Below, piece after piece: positions 16,302-26,258 of a stretch of 33,871 nt of DNA (position 1 is its first letter; each line of letters begins with the position of its first letter). The stretch is taken from contig NZ_ATZA01000051.1 of NCBI RefSeq assembly GCF_000427965.1, positions 1 to 33,871 on the forward strand. Reading direction: 5' to 3'. The notes under the pieces were generated by a model. That model searched no databases and was not told the origin of the DNA. It saw only the letters and a program-made list of their open reading frames with translations. Position numbers and translations under genes: made by a program. This stretch comes from Olivibacter sitiensis DSM 17696. Lineage in GTDB: Bacteria; Bacteroidota; Bacteroidia; Sphingobacteriales; Sphingobacteriaceae.

Positions 16302-19300
16302 ATGAAAAAAAGAGTAGTACTTTTTATCTGTTGTCTCTTTATGATACATGGTGTCATAGCGCAACAAAAAACCGTTACAGGAAAAATAACGGCGGCCAGT
16401 GATGGCTTGGCCGTGCCAGGTGCATCTATAAAAGTGGAAGGATCGAATGTTGGAACGCAGACTGACGCCAGTGGTTCTTATTCTATCCAAGTGGCCGAAG
16501 GCGCTACGTTAATTATATCTTCAATTGGTTATCAACCACACCGTATTACGGTTGGAACAACTAGTCGTTATGACGTCACGTTAAGCGAGCAGGCTACGGA
16601 TCTAAATGAAGTGGTAGTTACCGCATTGGGTATTTCCAGGGAGAAACGATCACTGGGGTATTCTACACAGGAAATATCTGGAGATGTCGTGAGTACAATT
16701 AATACTGGAAATGTCACCAGTGCACTTTCCGGTAAAGTGTCGGGTGTGCAAATTCGTTCCAATAATGGATTAGGAGCTTCTGCCAGCATTGTAATTCGAG
16801 GGAATAAGTCGCTAACTGGTAATAATCAGGCTCTATGGGTGGTGGATGGTGTGCCTATTGATAACTCAAATAGGAACTCGACCAATAACGGCTATGATTT
16901 TGGAAATCTGGCTACCGATATTAATCCGGATGACATCGAATCTGTGAATGTGTTGAAAGGGGCAGCGGCTACGGCACTGTACGGATCAAGAGCTGCAAAT
17001 GGGGCCATTATTATTACCACAAAGAAGGGGGACAAGAAGGTGGGAGTTGGCATTGCCGTTAATTCATCTACAACATTTGGAACTATTAATAGGAGTACTT
17101 TTGCGGAGTATCAGACAGAATATGGGGCAGCTTATGGTCCCTTGTCTGGAGGATTGCAGTCAAATAATTATTTTGTGCAAGAAGACGTTGATGGTGATGG
17201 CGTGCTGGATCTAGTGGCTCCATATACTCAATATGGTGGTTTCGGTGCTGCTTACGATCCCAATTTGATGGTTTATCAATGGGATTCGTTTTACCCAGAA
17301 TCACCCTATTATATGCAGCCACGTCCTTGGGTGATGCCTGATAGTGATCCTTTGGAGCTCTTTCAAAATCCGGTAACGCTGAACAATAGCTTGTCTCTGA
17401 CTGGAAATGACACTAAGACAACTTATCGTTTTTCTTATACGAATTTTTACGACAGAGGTATTGTACCTTATCAATCCTTGAACAGAAATGTTTTTTCCTT
17501 CAATGGATCGTTAAAGTTAACACCAAAGATGAAAGCTACAGCCATGGCAAATTACACCGTATCGGGTACAAGGGGCAGAAATCAGCGCGGAACGGGTAGC
17601 TCATATAGTAACTACATAGTTAATATCCGTCAATATTGGCAGCCAAATATTGATTTCAGCAGGGTTGAAGGAAGTATATGAGTTGACTAAATTAAATCTT
17701 ACACAATTTCCAAATGGCACCATAGATAATCCCTACTATGTTATCGAAAATAACCAGCAGTCGGACGATAGAAATCGTTTTGTGGGCAATGCCTCTTTGT
17801 CTTATCAGCTAACAGACTGGCTCGAAGTCTATGGTAGGGTAGCGGTCGATAGCTATAATTATATCATGGAAGAGAGGCAAACGGACCTGATACGGGTGCC
17901 AGCAAGGTACAATATACGGAATGTGGCATTCACCGAGGCGAACTACGACCTCATGTTTAATTACAATAAGGATATTACCGAGAAATTTAACACAAGTGGT
18001 GTGTTCGGGACAAATATCCGTCGTAGTAAGAACCAATCCATATACAATTCTACCAGTGGAGGTTTAATTGTAAAAGACTTATATGCCATCAATAATTCAG
18101 TAGCCAACCCGCCCGCAGCTACGGAGACTTTCACAAAGATAGGAGTGAATGGTTATTTTGGTTCACTATCATTGGGGTATGATAAGACATACTATCTCGA
18201 TGTGACTGGGCGGGTGGACCAGTCCTCTACGCTTCCCGAAAAGAACAACACCTATTTTTACCCCTCCGTGGCGGCTAGTTTTGTGTTTTCCGAATTATTG
18301 CACAGCTCGGTGCTTTCTTTTGGCAAACTGAGGTTAAATTATGCCGAAGTAGGCAATGATGCTCAAGCGCAGAGTTTATTTGACGTGCTGAACAAGTCGG
18401 CATATGCATTTGGCTCGGCTCAGCGTTATTCGGTTAACGATACCAAAAACAATGAAAATCTGAAATTGGAAAGTACGCGGAGTTGGGAGGCTGGTGTGGA
18501 AACCTCCTTTCTGAACGGAAGAGTCTCATATAATGCTTCCTTATATAACACTAATACGTTGAATCAGATCATGCCAGTTTCCGTTACTGCGGCTACGGGC
18601 TATACGCGGAAATACGTTAATGCAGGTGACGTCAGAAACAGGGGGATAGAAATGACCCTTTCTGGTAAGCCTCTTGTAAAACAGGGTTTCTCCTGGACCA
18701 TAGACTTAAACTGGTCTATGAATCGTAGTAAGGTCATGTCTCTTTATGAAGGGGTAAATAACCTAAATCTGGGAAACTACAGTACAGACATGTCACTTAA
18801 CGCAACGGCTGGGCGACCATTCGGTGAATGGCGGGGCTCTGATTTTGTGTACCTCGATGGTAAACCAGTAATCAACCAAACTGACGGCAAATATTTAAAA
18901 TCTGATGCTACTTCAGTTTTGGGTGACATGAACCCCGACTGGATAGGTGGTTTGATGAATACGTTCACGTATAAGAACTTATCATTTAAATTCTTGATTG
19001 ATATGCAAACTGGCGGTGACATATTCTCCGAAGATATGGCAATCGGAACTAGGAATGGCCTTTACAGCAATACTACCGGTCTAAATGAACTGGGAAATCC
19101 CATGCGTGATCCGATTTCTGCGGGAGGAGGTCTGTTGCTGGATGGTGTTGCACCCGATGGAACTGTCAATACAATACGCACGGAAATGAGAGATCGAAAC
19201 CATGCCTTGGGTTCGCCAAGCGCGCCCAGTGTCATGTTCCTTTACGATGCTTCGTATGTGAAGTTACGGGAAGTGTCCTTATCGTACACTTTACCTTCAA

Positions 19301-19491
19301 AATTTGTTCAACGCTATGGCATATTCGGCGCTCAGGTTTCGCTTATTGGGGCGAATTTATGGATCATTCACAAAAATCTCCCATACGCCGATCCAGAAGC
19401 TGGTATAGCAGGTGGAACACTACAAGGTTTTCAGTCTGGTGTTTTCCCTTCCACTCGCAATTTCGGATTTAATCTTAAACTTAATTTCTAA
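16302..19491 (+). pseudogene. SusC/RagA-type TonB-dependent outer-membrane transporter, frameshifted
   Basis: The start at 16302 gives a signal peptide (MKKRVVLFICCLFMIHG, ending VIAQ). A carboxypeptidase-regulatory-like domain follows (about 24-95), then a plug domain with ALSGKVSGVQIRS, LWVVDGVPID and VLKGAAATALYGSRAANG (about 140-233). The first frame stops at 17681 and a second frame covers 17650-19491, completing the barrel and ending in NLKLNF with the expected terminal Phe. Removing one G from the GGG at 17662-17664 restores one protein of about 1,060 residues, a normal SusC length. There is no STN domain, so control by an anti-sigma partner is unlikely. It would import peptides or glycans with SusD. 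The shift may be real inactivation, switching or a sequencing error. Confidence 0.9.
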
Positions 19492-19503
19492 AAAACTATT
19501 CAC

Positions 19504-20943
19504 ATGAAGACAATTATTAAAATACTCTTTATAGTATCCCTGTTTCAGTGTCTTTCTTGTGCGGATGATCTGCCTAGAATGAACGAGAATATTAAGGATG
19601 CTACAAGCACATCTGGCGACATGTTTTTTTCCAAGGTATTGGTCAATTTGGCCAGTCAGGTTGGTTCTACTGGCTATACGGCAAATGGAACTCCGGCGGC
19701 CAAGCTATTCGCTCAATTGGTAACATCCGTTACCTATACAGAAGGAGTTCAATATATCAGAGATTTTTCCTGGAATCCCTTGTACGACATGCTCAGAGAT
19801 CTGGACGAAGCGACCAAGATGGTCAATCTGGTAAACCCGCAGTCTCCAGCCGCAGAGGTTCAAAAGGAAAATCAATTGGCCATTTTAGAGGTTACCAAGA
19901 TCTATATCAATGAAATACTTGTTGAATCTTATGGGAATGTCCCATATTCGGAGGCGCTGAATATTGATAATGTTCAACCCAAGTACGACAATCAGCAAGA
20001 AATATATTTGAATTTGATCAGCAGATTGAGTGCCGCCATAGCGGGCCTAAATCCCTCAGGAACGGGTTTCGGAACGGCAGACCTATTGTATAACGGAAAT
20101 GTCGGAAGTTGGTTGAAATTTGCCAATTCCGTGAAGCTGCGCATGGGTATGCGTATCATCGATGCTATACCGGCTTCAGGCGAGCAAGCAATAACCGAGG
20201 CTATAGCTGGCGGTGTGTTTACTTCTAATAGCGAAAATGCCTTGTTTCACTACCTAGACGACCAAAATAATGGCAATCCGCATTGGGCTTTCTTAGTACG
20301 ACAAAACTTGAAATACTATGTCGGTACCAAGCCTCTGGTAGATTATATGCTTTCAGTGGATGATCCCCGATTAGATGCCTATTTCTATCCAGCTACAACT
20401 GGCCCAAATGCGGGTAAACATGCTGGTGCGGCTTCGGCAGATGTGGTGCCTTACGACAATTATTCCATTTTAGGCGCCCGTTTCCGGGAACTGACACTAC
20501 CGGTTATTTTTATGGACTATGCATCAGTCGAGTTTTTTCTAGCCGAAGCAGCTGAGCGTGGAATTGCCGGCATAACGGATGCGAAAGATCATTACAACAA
20601 AGCGATTGCTGCTTCATTCGCTTATTATGGAGTAGGGGGAGTGGACGCCTATTTGGCACAACCAGGAGTGAATTACGATACGACAGAAGGTACTTGGAAA
20701 CAGAAGATAGGCATGCAGAAGTGGGTCTCGCTCTTTGAACAAGGATTCGAAGCTTGGACGGAATATCGACGTCTGGATTACCCCGTATTGCAGGCTCCAG
20801 CAAGTGCCTATTCCGATGTGGTGCCGCGCAGGTTCCTGTATCCATTGAGCGAGCAGTCTGTCAACGAAGCTAGGTACGTAGAGGTCTTGGCTGATATGGG
20901 TGGTGATGAATACAATATCAGGTTGTTCTGGGATATCTATTGA
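19504..20943 (+). CDS. SusD/RagB-like nutrient-binding outer-membrane lipoprotein
   Basis: The 479-residue protein begins 12 nt after susC. It has a lipoprotein signal with C19 in the CLSC segment as the likely lipidated residue. The body fits the SusD-like type 2 group: YGNVPYSEAL, WLKFANSVKLRMGMRI, a helix-rich scaffold, and near the end KQKIGMQKWVSLFEQGFEAW followed by YRRLDYPVL. It forms the lid of the SusC transporter on the cell surface and binds the substrate. Members of this group are often linked with peptide or peptide-like ligands, but ligand choice cannot be read from sequence. It is followed after 33 nt by DUF885-3, which suggests that the imported ligand is the substrate of that enzyme. 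Confidence 0.9.
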   Translation: MKTIIKILFIVSLFQCLSCADDLPRMNENIKDATSTSGDMFFSKVLVNLASQVGSTGYTANGTPAAKLFAQLVTSVTYTEGVQYIRDFSWNPLYDMLRDLDEATKMVNLVNPQSPAAEVQKENQLAILEVTKIYINEILVESYGNVPYSEALNIDNVQPKYDNQQEIYLNLISRLSAAIAGLNPSGTGFGTADLLYNGNVGSWLKFANSVKLRMGMRIIDAIPASGEQAITEAIAGGVFTSNSENALFHYLDDQNNGNPHWAFLVRQNLKYYVGTKPLVDYMLSVDDPRLDAYFYPATTGPNAGKHAGAASADVVPYDNYSILGARFRELTLPVIFMDYASVEFFLAEAAERGIAGITDAKDHYNKAIAASFAYYGVGGVDAYLAQPGVNYDTTEGTWKQKIGMQKWVSLFEQGFEAWTEYRRLDYPVLQAPASAYSDVVPRRFLYPLSEQSVNEARYVEVLADMGGDEYNIRLFWDIY

Positions 20944-20976
20944 GTTAAGTGTAAATGTGATTGGAAATTAAAGAAT

Positions 20977-22737
20977 ATGAAGAAAAATGGTTGGTATCAA
21001 TTAGTCGCATTTGCCTTTCTGCTATTTTTAGGCAATGCATCCTCCGCTCAGATATCGAGCGAAGAGTACGTTCCATGCCAGGTAATGCCGGCACTGATCA
21101 GCAATTACACGGAAGACGTGAGCTCTTTGCAGACGGGCTATGTGGTGGAGTATTCCCCAGAGCGGCGGGCCCGTTTCGAGAAGTTGGAGAAAGACTACCT
21201 GGCCCGTCTGGCGAAAGTGGACTTCAACAGCCTGAGCCAGGAATGTAAGGTCGATTACATTTTGTTCAGGTCGAACCTGGAGGAGAAGCTCCGCCTGTCG
21301 GCGGCGGAGGCTGCCGAAGCCACCTTGGTGGCCAAATGGTTTCCCTTTGCCGATTCGATCTATGCGGTGGAAAAGTTCCGCCGCTATGCGGGGGTGAGCC
21401 CAGATTCGGAGCGGCTGGCCCTGCTATATGACGAGATTACCAAGCAGGTCCAGGGGCTGCGGGCGAAGCTAAAGACGGACGAGACGCTGGGAGCGCTGAA
21501 CATCTATACGGCAGACAATATTATCACGGGGCTGAAGAGTGCCTTGCAGAGCTCGTACGAGTTTTACTACGACTATGATCCCCTTTACACGTGGTGGATA
21601 CCGAGGCCGTATGAAAAGCTGGTGAAGGAACTAACGGCCTATGCCGACGATTTCAAGCAGCAACTGACAGCCGGCCGGCTGCAGATGGACAATAGCGGCA
21701 TCGTGGGCAAGCCCGTGGGTAGGGAAGAGTTGATCAAGCTGTTGCAAGCCCAGTTCATTCCGTATACCCCCGAGGAGCTGATCGAGATAGCCAGCAAGGA
21801 ATTTGAATGGTGCGATCAAGAGGCCCTGAAAGCCTCACGCGAGATGGGCTTCGGCGATGATTGGAAGGCGGCGCAGGAGAAGGTGAAGCAGACCTACGTG
21901 CCTGCGGGGGAACAACCAGTATTGATCCGCCGTTTGTTCAACGAGTCCATCTCATTTCTGAAGAAGAACGATCTGGTGACGATAGACCCGTTGGCAGAAG
22001 AAGTGTGGGGGTTGCGGATGATGTCTCCGCAAAGGCAGTTGGTAAATCCCTTTTTCACTGGAGGCAAGTCCATCAGTATATCCTATCCAACAAGCACTAT
22101 GGATGTGGCCGATCGGATGATGAGCATGCGTGGCAACAATCCACACTTCTCCCGAGCTACAGTGCACCACGAATCCATTGCCGGTCACATGTACCAAGGT
22201 TTCAAAAGAAGCCGGAACCGTGCCTATCGTTCTATATTCAGCACTCCTTTTTGGAGCGAGGGCAATGCCCTATATTGGGAATACCTGCTATATGACATGA
22301 AATTCCCGGAATCTCCACAGGACAGGCTGGGCATGTTGTTCTGGCGCATGCACCGCAGCGCCAGGGTGATCTTCTCGCTGAACTACCACTTGGGCAACTG
22401 GACCCCGCAGCAGTGCATCGACTTTTTGGTTGACCGTGTGGCTTTTGAACGGGCCAATGCCGAGGCAGAGGTGAGGCGCTCCTTCGGACTGCGTATCACA
22501 CCACTATACCAGCTGGCCTATATGATGGGGGGATTGCAGTTTTCCGCCATGAAAATAGAGCTGGTAGATAGCGGTAAAATGGGTCTGAAGGAATACCACG
22601 ATGCTATCCTTCAATTAAGCGGTATGCCAGTAGAGATGGTTCGCGCCATCCTAACACAGCAAAAACTGACCAAGGACTTTAAGACAAGCTGGAAGTATTA
22701 TGACAAAGCCCCCTTATGGAAACATCCAAGCTGGTAG
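20977..22737 (+). CDS. DUF885 putative zinc metallopeptidase, copy 3
   Basis: The 586-residue protein starts with a signal peptide (MKKNGWYQLVAFAFLLFLG, ending SSAQ). It aligns over its whole length with copies 1 and 2: SQECKVDYILF (about 87-97), SREMGFGDDW, SMRGNNPHFS and the PLYQLAY tail. The metal motif reads HHESIAGH (H398, E399, H404), with Ser in place of Leu, and the second Glu block is SEGNALYWE (E428), with Asn in place of the Trp found in both other copies. This suggests different specificity rather than loss of activity, as the ligands remain. The 5' two thirds are visibly richer in G+C than the sister genes. The gene is third in the SusC/SusD operon. Confidence 0.87.
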   Translation: MKKNGWYQLVAFAFLLFLGNASSAQISSEEYVPCQVMPALISNYTEDVSSLQTGYVVEYSPERRARFEKLEKDYLARLAKVDFNSLSQECKVDYILFRSNLEEKLRLSAAEAAEATLVAKWFPFADSIYAVEKFRRYAGVSPDSERLALLYDEITKQVQGLRAKLKTDETLGALNIYTADNIITGLKSALQSSYEFYYDYDPLYTWWIPRPYEKLVKELTAYADDFKQQLTAGRLQMDNSGIVGKPVGREELIKLLQAQFIPYTPEELIEIASKEFEWCDQEALKASREMGFGDDWKAAQEKVKQTYVPAGEQPVLIRRLFNESISFLKKNDLVTIDPLAEEVWGLRMMSPQRQLVNPFFTGGKSISISYPTSTMDVADRMMSMRGNNPHFSRATVHHESIAGHMYQGFKRSRNRAYRSIFSTPFWSEGNALYWEYLLYDMKFPESPQDRLGMLFWRMHRSARVIFSLNYHLGNWTPQQCIDFLVDRVAFERANAEAEVRRSFGLRITPLYQLAYMMGGLQFSAMKIELVDSGKMGLKEYHDAILQLSGMPVEMVRAILTQQKLTKDFKTSWKYYDKAPLWKHPSW

Positions 22738-23087
22738 CACTACGGCAAACTAGTTGATTTTTCCTTTAATAATAGATTTAGTCAAATATGAACGGCACGA
22801 TAATTACAGACCGTGCCGTCCTTAGTCAAAGTTGCCGTTATAAAAATGTTTCCATACGAATTAAACGTATATGAAATTATTAGCCAATATTAAGCAAGAC
22901 CTTCGTGCCATCCGTTAGATAGAAATGCGTATAGTAGTTTCTGGTTCTTAGTCGGATAATGGTGCGAGTTAACAAAGCTTTCATGTTTGAACATAAATTG
23001 CTTTCTTTGTTCTTAATAGACATAAGACGTTAGACATAAGTATCAAGACGTATAAGATGTCAGGTATCAGCAATATATAGATTTTTC
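22738..23087. other. Intergenic region with a hairpin and short direct repeats
   Basis: No gene is seen. ACGGCACG (22792-22799) and CGTGCCGT (22812-22819) form an 8-bp stem without a T-run, possibly a weak end of the SusCD/DUF885-3 transcript. Near the luciferase-like gene, TAGACATAAG occurs twice (23017-23026 and 23031-23040, 14-bp pitch), followed by degenerate copies to about 23070. No good promoter box was found before the ATG at 23088. Confidence 0.5.
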
Positions 23088-24116
23088 ATGGAACTAGGAA
23101 TAAGCATGTTTGCCGATTTGCCAGTGGATAAGGCCACAGGTAAACATAAATCAGCTCAAGAACGAATACAAGAATTAATAGAAGAAATAAAGCTGGCAGA
23201 CGAAGTGGGCTTAGATGTATTTGGCATCGGCGAGCATCACCGCGAGGATTATGCCGTTTCCAGTCCAGAGATTATCCTTGCCACCGCCGCTACCGTGACC
23301 AAGCATATCAAATTGGCCAGTGCCGTCACCGTACTGAGTTCTTCGGATCCGGTCAAAGTATATCAAAATTTTGCAACCATAGACCTCATTTCAAATGGTC
23401 GTGCCGAGCTGATGGTGGGGCGGGGCAGCTTTATCGAGTCTTTTCCTTTGTTTGGTTATGATCTGAAAGATTACAATAAGTTGTTTGCCGAAAAGTTGGA
23501 TCTCCTGCTCCAGATCAACAAAAACGAGACTGTGAACTGGAAAGGAACGGTAAGGGCACCTTTGCAAAATCAAAAAGTATTGCCAAGGGCCGTGAACGAT
23601 CATCTGAATATATGGATAGCCGCAGGAGGTACACCTGAGTCTGTCTATCGTGCCGCGAAACTAGGCTTGCCGCTCATGATAGCTATCATAGGTGGTTACC
23701 CCATGCAATTTACTCCTCTGTTCAATTTATACAAGAAAGAATATGAAGCGCATGGACATGATATGGCAAAGTACCAGATAGGTACACATTCACACGCCTT
23801 GATAGGGGAGAATAGTCAAGAAATTGCCGATTTGTACTATCCTTATTATGCTGCACAGATGGATCGGGTAGGTAAGGATAGGGGGTGGCAGCCGTACACC
23901 AGAGCGCAATTTGACATGGGCAGGGATAGAGAAGGAGCCCTATTCGTAGGCGAACCCGCTGAAGTGGTCGATAAGATTCTTTATCAAAAGGAAATGTTCG
24001 GCCTCACCCGCTTCGTGGCTCATATGGACGTGGGCGGCGCACCGCATGATGTCATTATGAAATCTATTGAGTTATTTGGCACGAAAGTGGCGCCCGAGGT
24101 TAGGAAGTCGAACTAA
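23088..24116 (+). CDS. LLM-class flavin-dependent oxidoreductase
   Basis: The 342-residue protein is a bacterial-luciferase-like TIM barrel. Signs are the N-terminal LGISMFADLP, GIGEHHREDYAVSSPEI (a family block around the active site), the SAVTVLSSSDPVKVYQNFATIDLISNGR strand-helix pattern, VGRGSF, and the late FVGEPAEVVDKI. These enzymes use FMN with O2 or oxidise small organic molecules; the substrate is unknown. The gene has no overlap with its neighbours, sits between the SusCD/DUF885-3 unit and the decayed DUF885-4 gene, and shows no obvious functional link to peptide use. It may be an insertion into the locus (inference). Confidence 0.88.
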   Translation: MELGISMFADLPVDKATGKHKSAQERIQELIEEIKLADEVGLDVFGIGEHHREDYAVSSPEIILATAATVTKHIKLASAVTVLSSSDPVKVYQNFATIDLISNGRAELMVGRGSFIESFPLFGYDLKDYNKLFAEKLDLLLQINKNETVNWKGTVRAPLQNQKVLPRAVNDHLNIWIAAGGTPESVYRAAKLGLPLMIAIIGGYPMQFTPLFNLYKKEYEAHGHDMAKYQIGTHSHALIGENSQEIADLYYPYYAAQMDRVGKDRGWQPYTRAQFDMGRDREGALFVGEPAEVVDKILYQKEMFGLTRFVAHMDVGGAPHDVIMKSIELFGTKVAPEVRKSN

Positions 24117-24518
24117 GCCTTTAGCATCACCTTTTTAAATCAGTACCTGATAGCTTTATTTCGTAGGGCCACTGCTCGTCGTTCTCGTCTTTGCCATCTA
24201 TCAGGTGTATCTAATGCTCAGTAGGCTGGTTTTAAAGTTTAAAGACTTGACTAGCAATAATTACCTTTATCTGCAAGGGCGGTATGTGGGCAATCGCGAA
24301 GATATGGACTATGGTGTGTTTAGGAATTTTCGGCTTTATTTTTACAAAATACGCTAATTAAAGGTTAATATGTGGTCATCTTGATTAAGGGCAAAAAGCT
24401 ATATTTGTTCCGCTAAACAATGCCAATTAATTAGGCCTATCTAGACTGTCAGGGCAATATTTCCATGTGGTTGGCACATGCTGGCTTATTGGTTGATTTG
24501 ACTGATAATTTAACAAAG
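24117..24518 (+). other. Intergenic region with a short unrecognised open frame
   Basis: An open frame from the ATG at 24214 to TAA at 24355-24357 encodes 47 residues ending FRNFRLYFYKIR. The pattern of alternating aromatic residues recalls a beta-barrel end, but I do not recognise it, and it may be the tail of a deleted gene. An inverted repeat, ACCTGATAG (24145-24153) and CTATCAGGT (24198-24206), spans its beginning. A promoter candidate for the next unit starts at 24381. Confidence 0.3.
24381..24407 (+). promoter_or_regulatory. Candidate promoter of the psi-DUF885-4/APC/M61 unit
   Basis: TTG (24381-24383), 16 nt and TATATTTG (24400-24407) fit the Bacteroidota pattern with a slightly short spacer. 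The ATG of the decayed DUF885-4 gene follows about 110 nt later. Confidence 0.45.
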
Positions 24519-24805
24519 ATGACACGGAAACCTTATTCCTATACCAAGTCGATAGCCATATGCTTGTCGTTATCGCTGTTTTTGATGCAATCACATATCA
24601 AGCAGCCTATCTGTTGGGCGGTTTCCAGATCATGAAACTGAAGGAGGAACTGGTAGACGGTGGCAAAATGAGCATGAAGGAATTTCACGATGCCTTCCTA
24701 AAAGAGAACATATTGCCCATTGAGCTGATGCGTGCGGTATTGACCAATCAAAAATTAACCAAGGACTTTAAGACTAAATGGAAATTCTATGACTTCAAAA
24801 AATGA
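24519..24805 (+). pseudogene. DUF885 copy 4, internally deleted remnant
   Basis: The ATG at 24519 opens a signal peptide (MTRKPYSYTKSIAICLSL, then LFLMQSH). At about 24590-24600 the sequence jumps, in another frame, to the C-terminal end of a DUF885 protein: YQAAYLLGG, LKEELVDGGKMSMKEFHD and QKLTKDFKTKWKFYD, ending at TGA 24803-24805. The sister copies have about 485 residues between these parts, including the whole metal site, so roughly 1.45 kb is missing. The ATG-started frame now ends after some 38 codons. The short frame beginning at 24560 is an artefact of the junction. The C-terminus overlaps the permease start by 17 nt, showing that an intact DUF885 gene once headed this operon. Confidence 0.85.
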
Positions 24806-26258
24806 TATGGGGTCGTCTGTCCCTTTGGAAATCGCGCCAGCAGAAAACAAGGAAGAGACCAAATTCAGACCCTCCCTGCGTTTGATAGATGCGACCATGC
24901 TGGTGGCAGGCAGCATGATAGGCTCGGGTATCTTCATCGTAAGTGCCGATATCGTGCGCCAAACGGGTAGCTCGGGCTGGTTGATGGTGATATGGGCCAT
25001 AGCCGGTTTCATGACCCTGATTGCGGCATTGAGCTACGGCGAACTGAGCAGCATGTTTCCCAAGGCAGGTGGCATGTATATCTATCTGAAGGAAGCCTAT
25101 GGCTCTTTGGTGAGCTTTCTCTACGGCTGGAGCTTTTTCACGGTGATACAGACAGCTACCATTGCCGCCGTGGGTGTTGCCTTTGCCAAGTTCACGGCCT
25201 ATATCTTTCCCTCGGTGAGTGAGGACCTGGTGCTTTTTGATCTTGGGTTCCTGCTGGTTTCTCCCGCTCAGGTTCTGAGCATTGTCGTCATCTTTGTCTT
25301 GACCTATGTGAACACCTTAGGGGTGAACAATGCCAAATGGGTGCAGACGATAATCACCCTCGCTAAGATAGGTAGCTTGGCGGCATTGGTTGTATTTGGA
25401 CTCTTTCATTTGGACAGCTCGGTCTGGGCAGCCAATTGGGCCTCTGGAAGTTCTTGGGACCTACATCGATTGAATATCGATGGCACGATAGAAACCTATA
25501 CTACCATGGCTGCCTTTGGTGCGGTGGCCGCGGCCATGGTAGGCTCTATTTTCAGTAGCGATTCTTGGCACAATGTGGCCTTCATTGCCGGGGAGGTGAA
25601 AAATCCCAAACGCAACGTAGCCTTGAGCTTGGCCTTGGGAACCATTATCGTGACGGTACTCTATATCCTGACCAATATCATGTATACGGGTGTGCTTACT
25701 TTACAAGAAATGGCTTCGGCCGAGAAAGACCGTGTGGCGGTGACGGCCTCACAGGTTATCTTCGGCTCGTCGGGTACGGCCATCATTGCCATCATGATTA
25801 TGGTATCAACTTTTGGATGCAACAACGGGCTCATCATGGCCGGCGCCAGGGTATACTATTCTATGGCGAAGGACGGGCTGTTTTTCAAAAAAGTGGGCGT
25901 GCTGAGCAGCCGTGCAGTACCGGCGATAGCTTTATGGCTGCAGGCCGTAATCGCTTCCTTATGGTGTCTGAGTGGTCGTTATGGAGATTTGTTGGACATG
26001 ATCTCCTTTGTCGTGGTGATATTTTATATGCTGACGATAGTGGGAATCTTTATACTGCGCAAAAAAAGACCTGATTTGCCTAGACCCTACAAGGCTTTCG
26101 GCTTTCCTATACTGCCTATCGTATACATCCTGATGGGACTGTCATTTTGCATACTGCTGATTATTTATAAGCCAAATTATACTTGGCCTGGGCTTATCAT
26201 TACCTGTTCTGGCATACCCATTTATTATTTAATTGCAAAAAAACAGTTAGATGATTAA
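24789..26258 (+). CDS. APC-family amino-acid permease
   Basis: The 489-residue protein (or 483 from the ATG at 24807) has about 12 membrane helices. The first carries the APC signature GSMIGSGIFIV, which binds the amino-acid backbone. Later features are FPKAGGMYIYLKEAYG in helix 3 and the GEVKNPKRNVALSLALG loop, followed by a helix 8 region with the small-residue pattern usual in LAT-like members. It should bring amino acids, and perhaps small peptides, across the inner membrane, either by exchange or with protons. The substrate is unknown. It overlaps the decayed DUF885-4 gene and, by 8 nt, the M61 gene. This tight context links it to peptide breakdown. The deletion upstream leaves its own reading frame intact. 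Confidence 0.9.
   Translation: MTSKNDMGSSVPLEIAPAENKEETKFRPSLRLIDATMLVAGSMIGSGIFIVSADIVRQTGSSGWLMVIWAIAGFMTLIAALSYGELSSMFPKAGGMYIYLKEAYGSLVSFLYGWSFFTVIQTATIAAVGVAFAKFTAYIFPSVSEDLVLFDLGFLLVSPAQVLSIVVIFVLTYVNTLGVNNAKWVQTIITLAKIGSLAALVVFGLFHLDSSVWAANWASGSSWDLHRLNIDGTIETYTTMAAFGAVAAAMVGSIFSSDSWHNVAFIAGEVKNPKRNVALSLALGTIIVTVLYILTNIMYTGVLTLQEMASAEKDRVAVTASQVIFGSSGTAIIAIMIMVSTFGCNNGLIMAGARVYYSMAKDGLFFKKVGVLSSRAVPAIALWLQAVIASLWCLSGRYGDLLDMISFVVVIFYMLTIVGIFILRKKRPDLPRPYKAFGFPILPIVYILMGLSFCILLIIYKPNYTWPGLIITCSGIPIYYLIAKKQLDD

Noticed and set aside
16302-16620. A SusC controlled by an ECF sigma/anti-sigma pair.
   Set aside because: The N-terminus has no STN domain and no FecR or sigma gene lies nearby.
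23017-23070. A CRISPR array.
   Set aside because: The repeats are only about 10 bp, with a 14-bp pitch and rapid decay, and no cas gene is present.
24560-24805. A stand-alone 81-codon gene.
   Set aside because: Its first residues come from the signal peptide region read out of frame; only the DUF885 tail is genuine.
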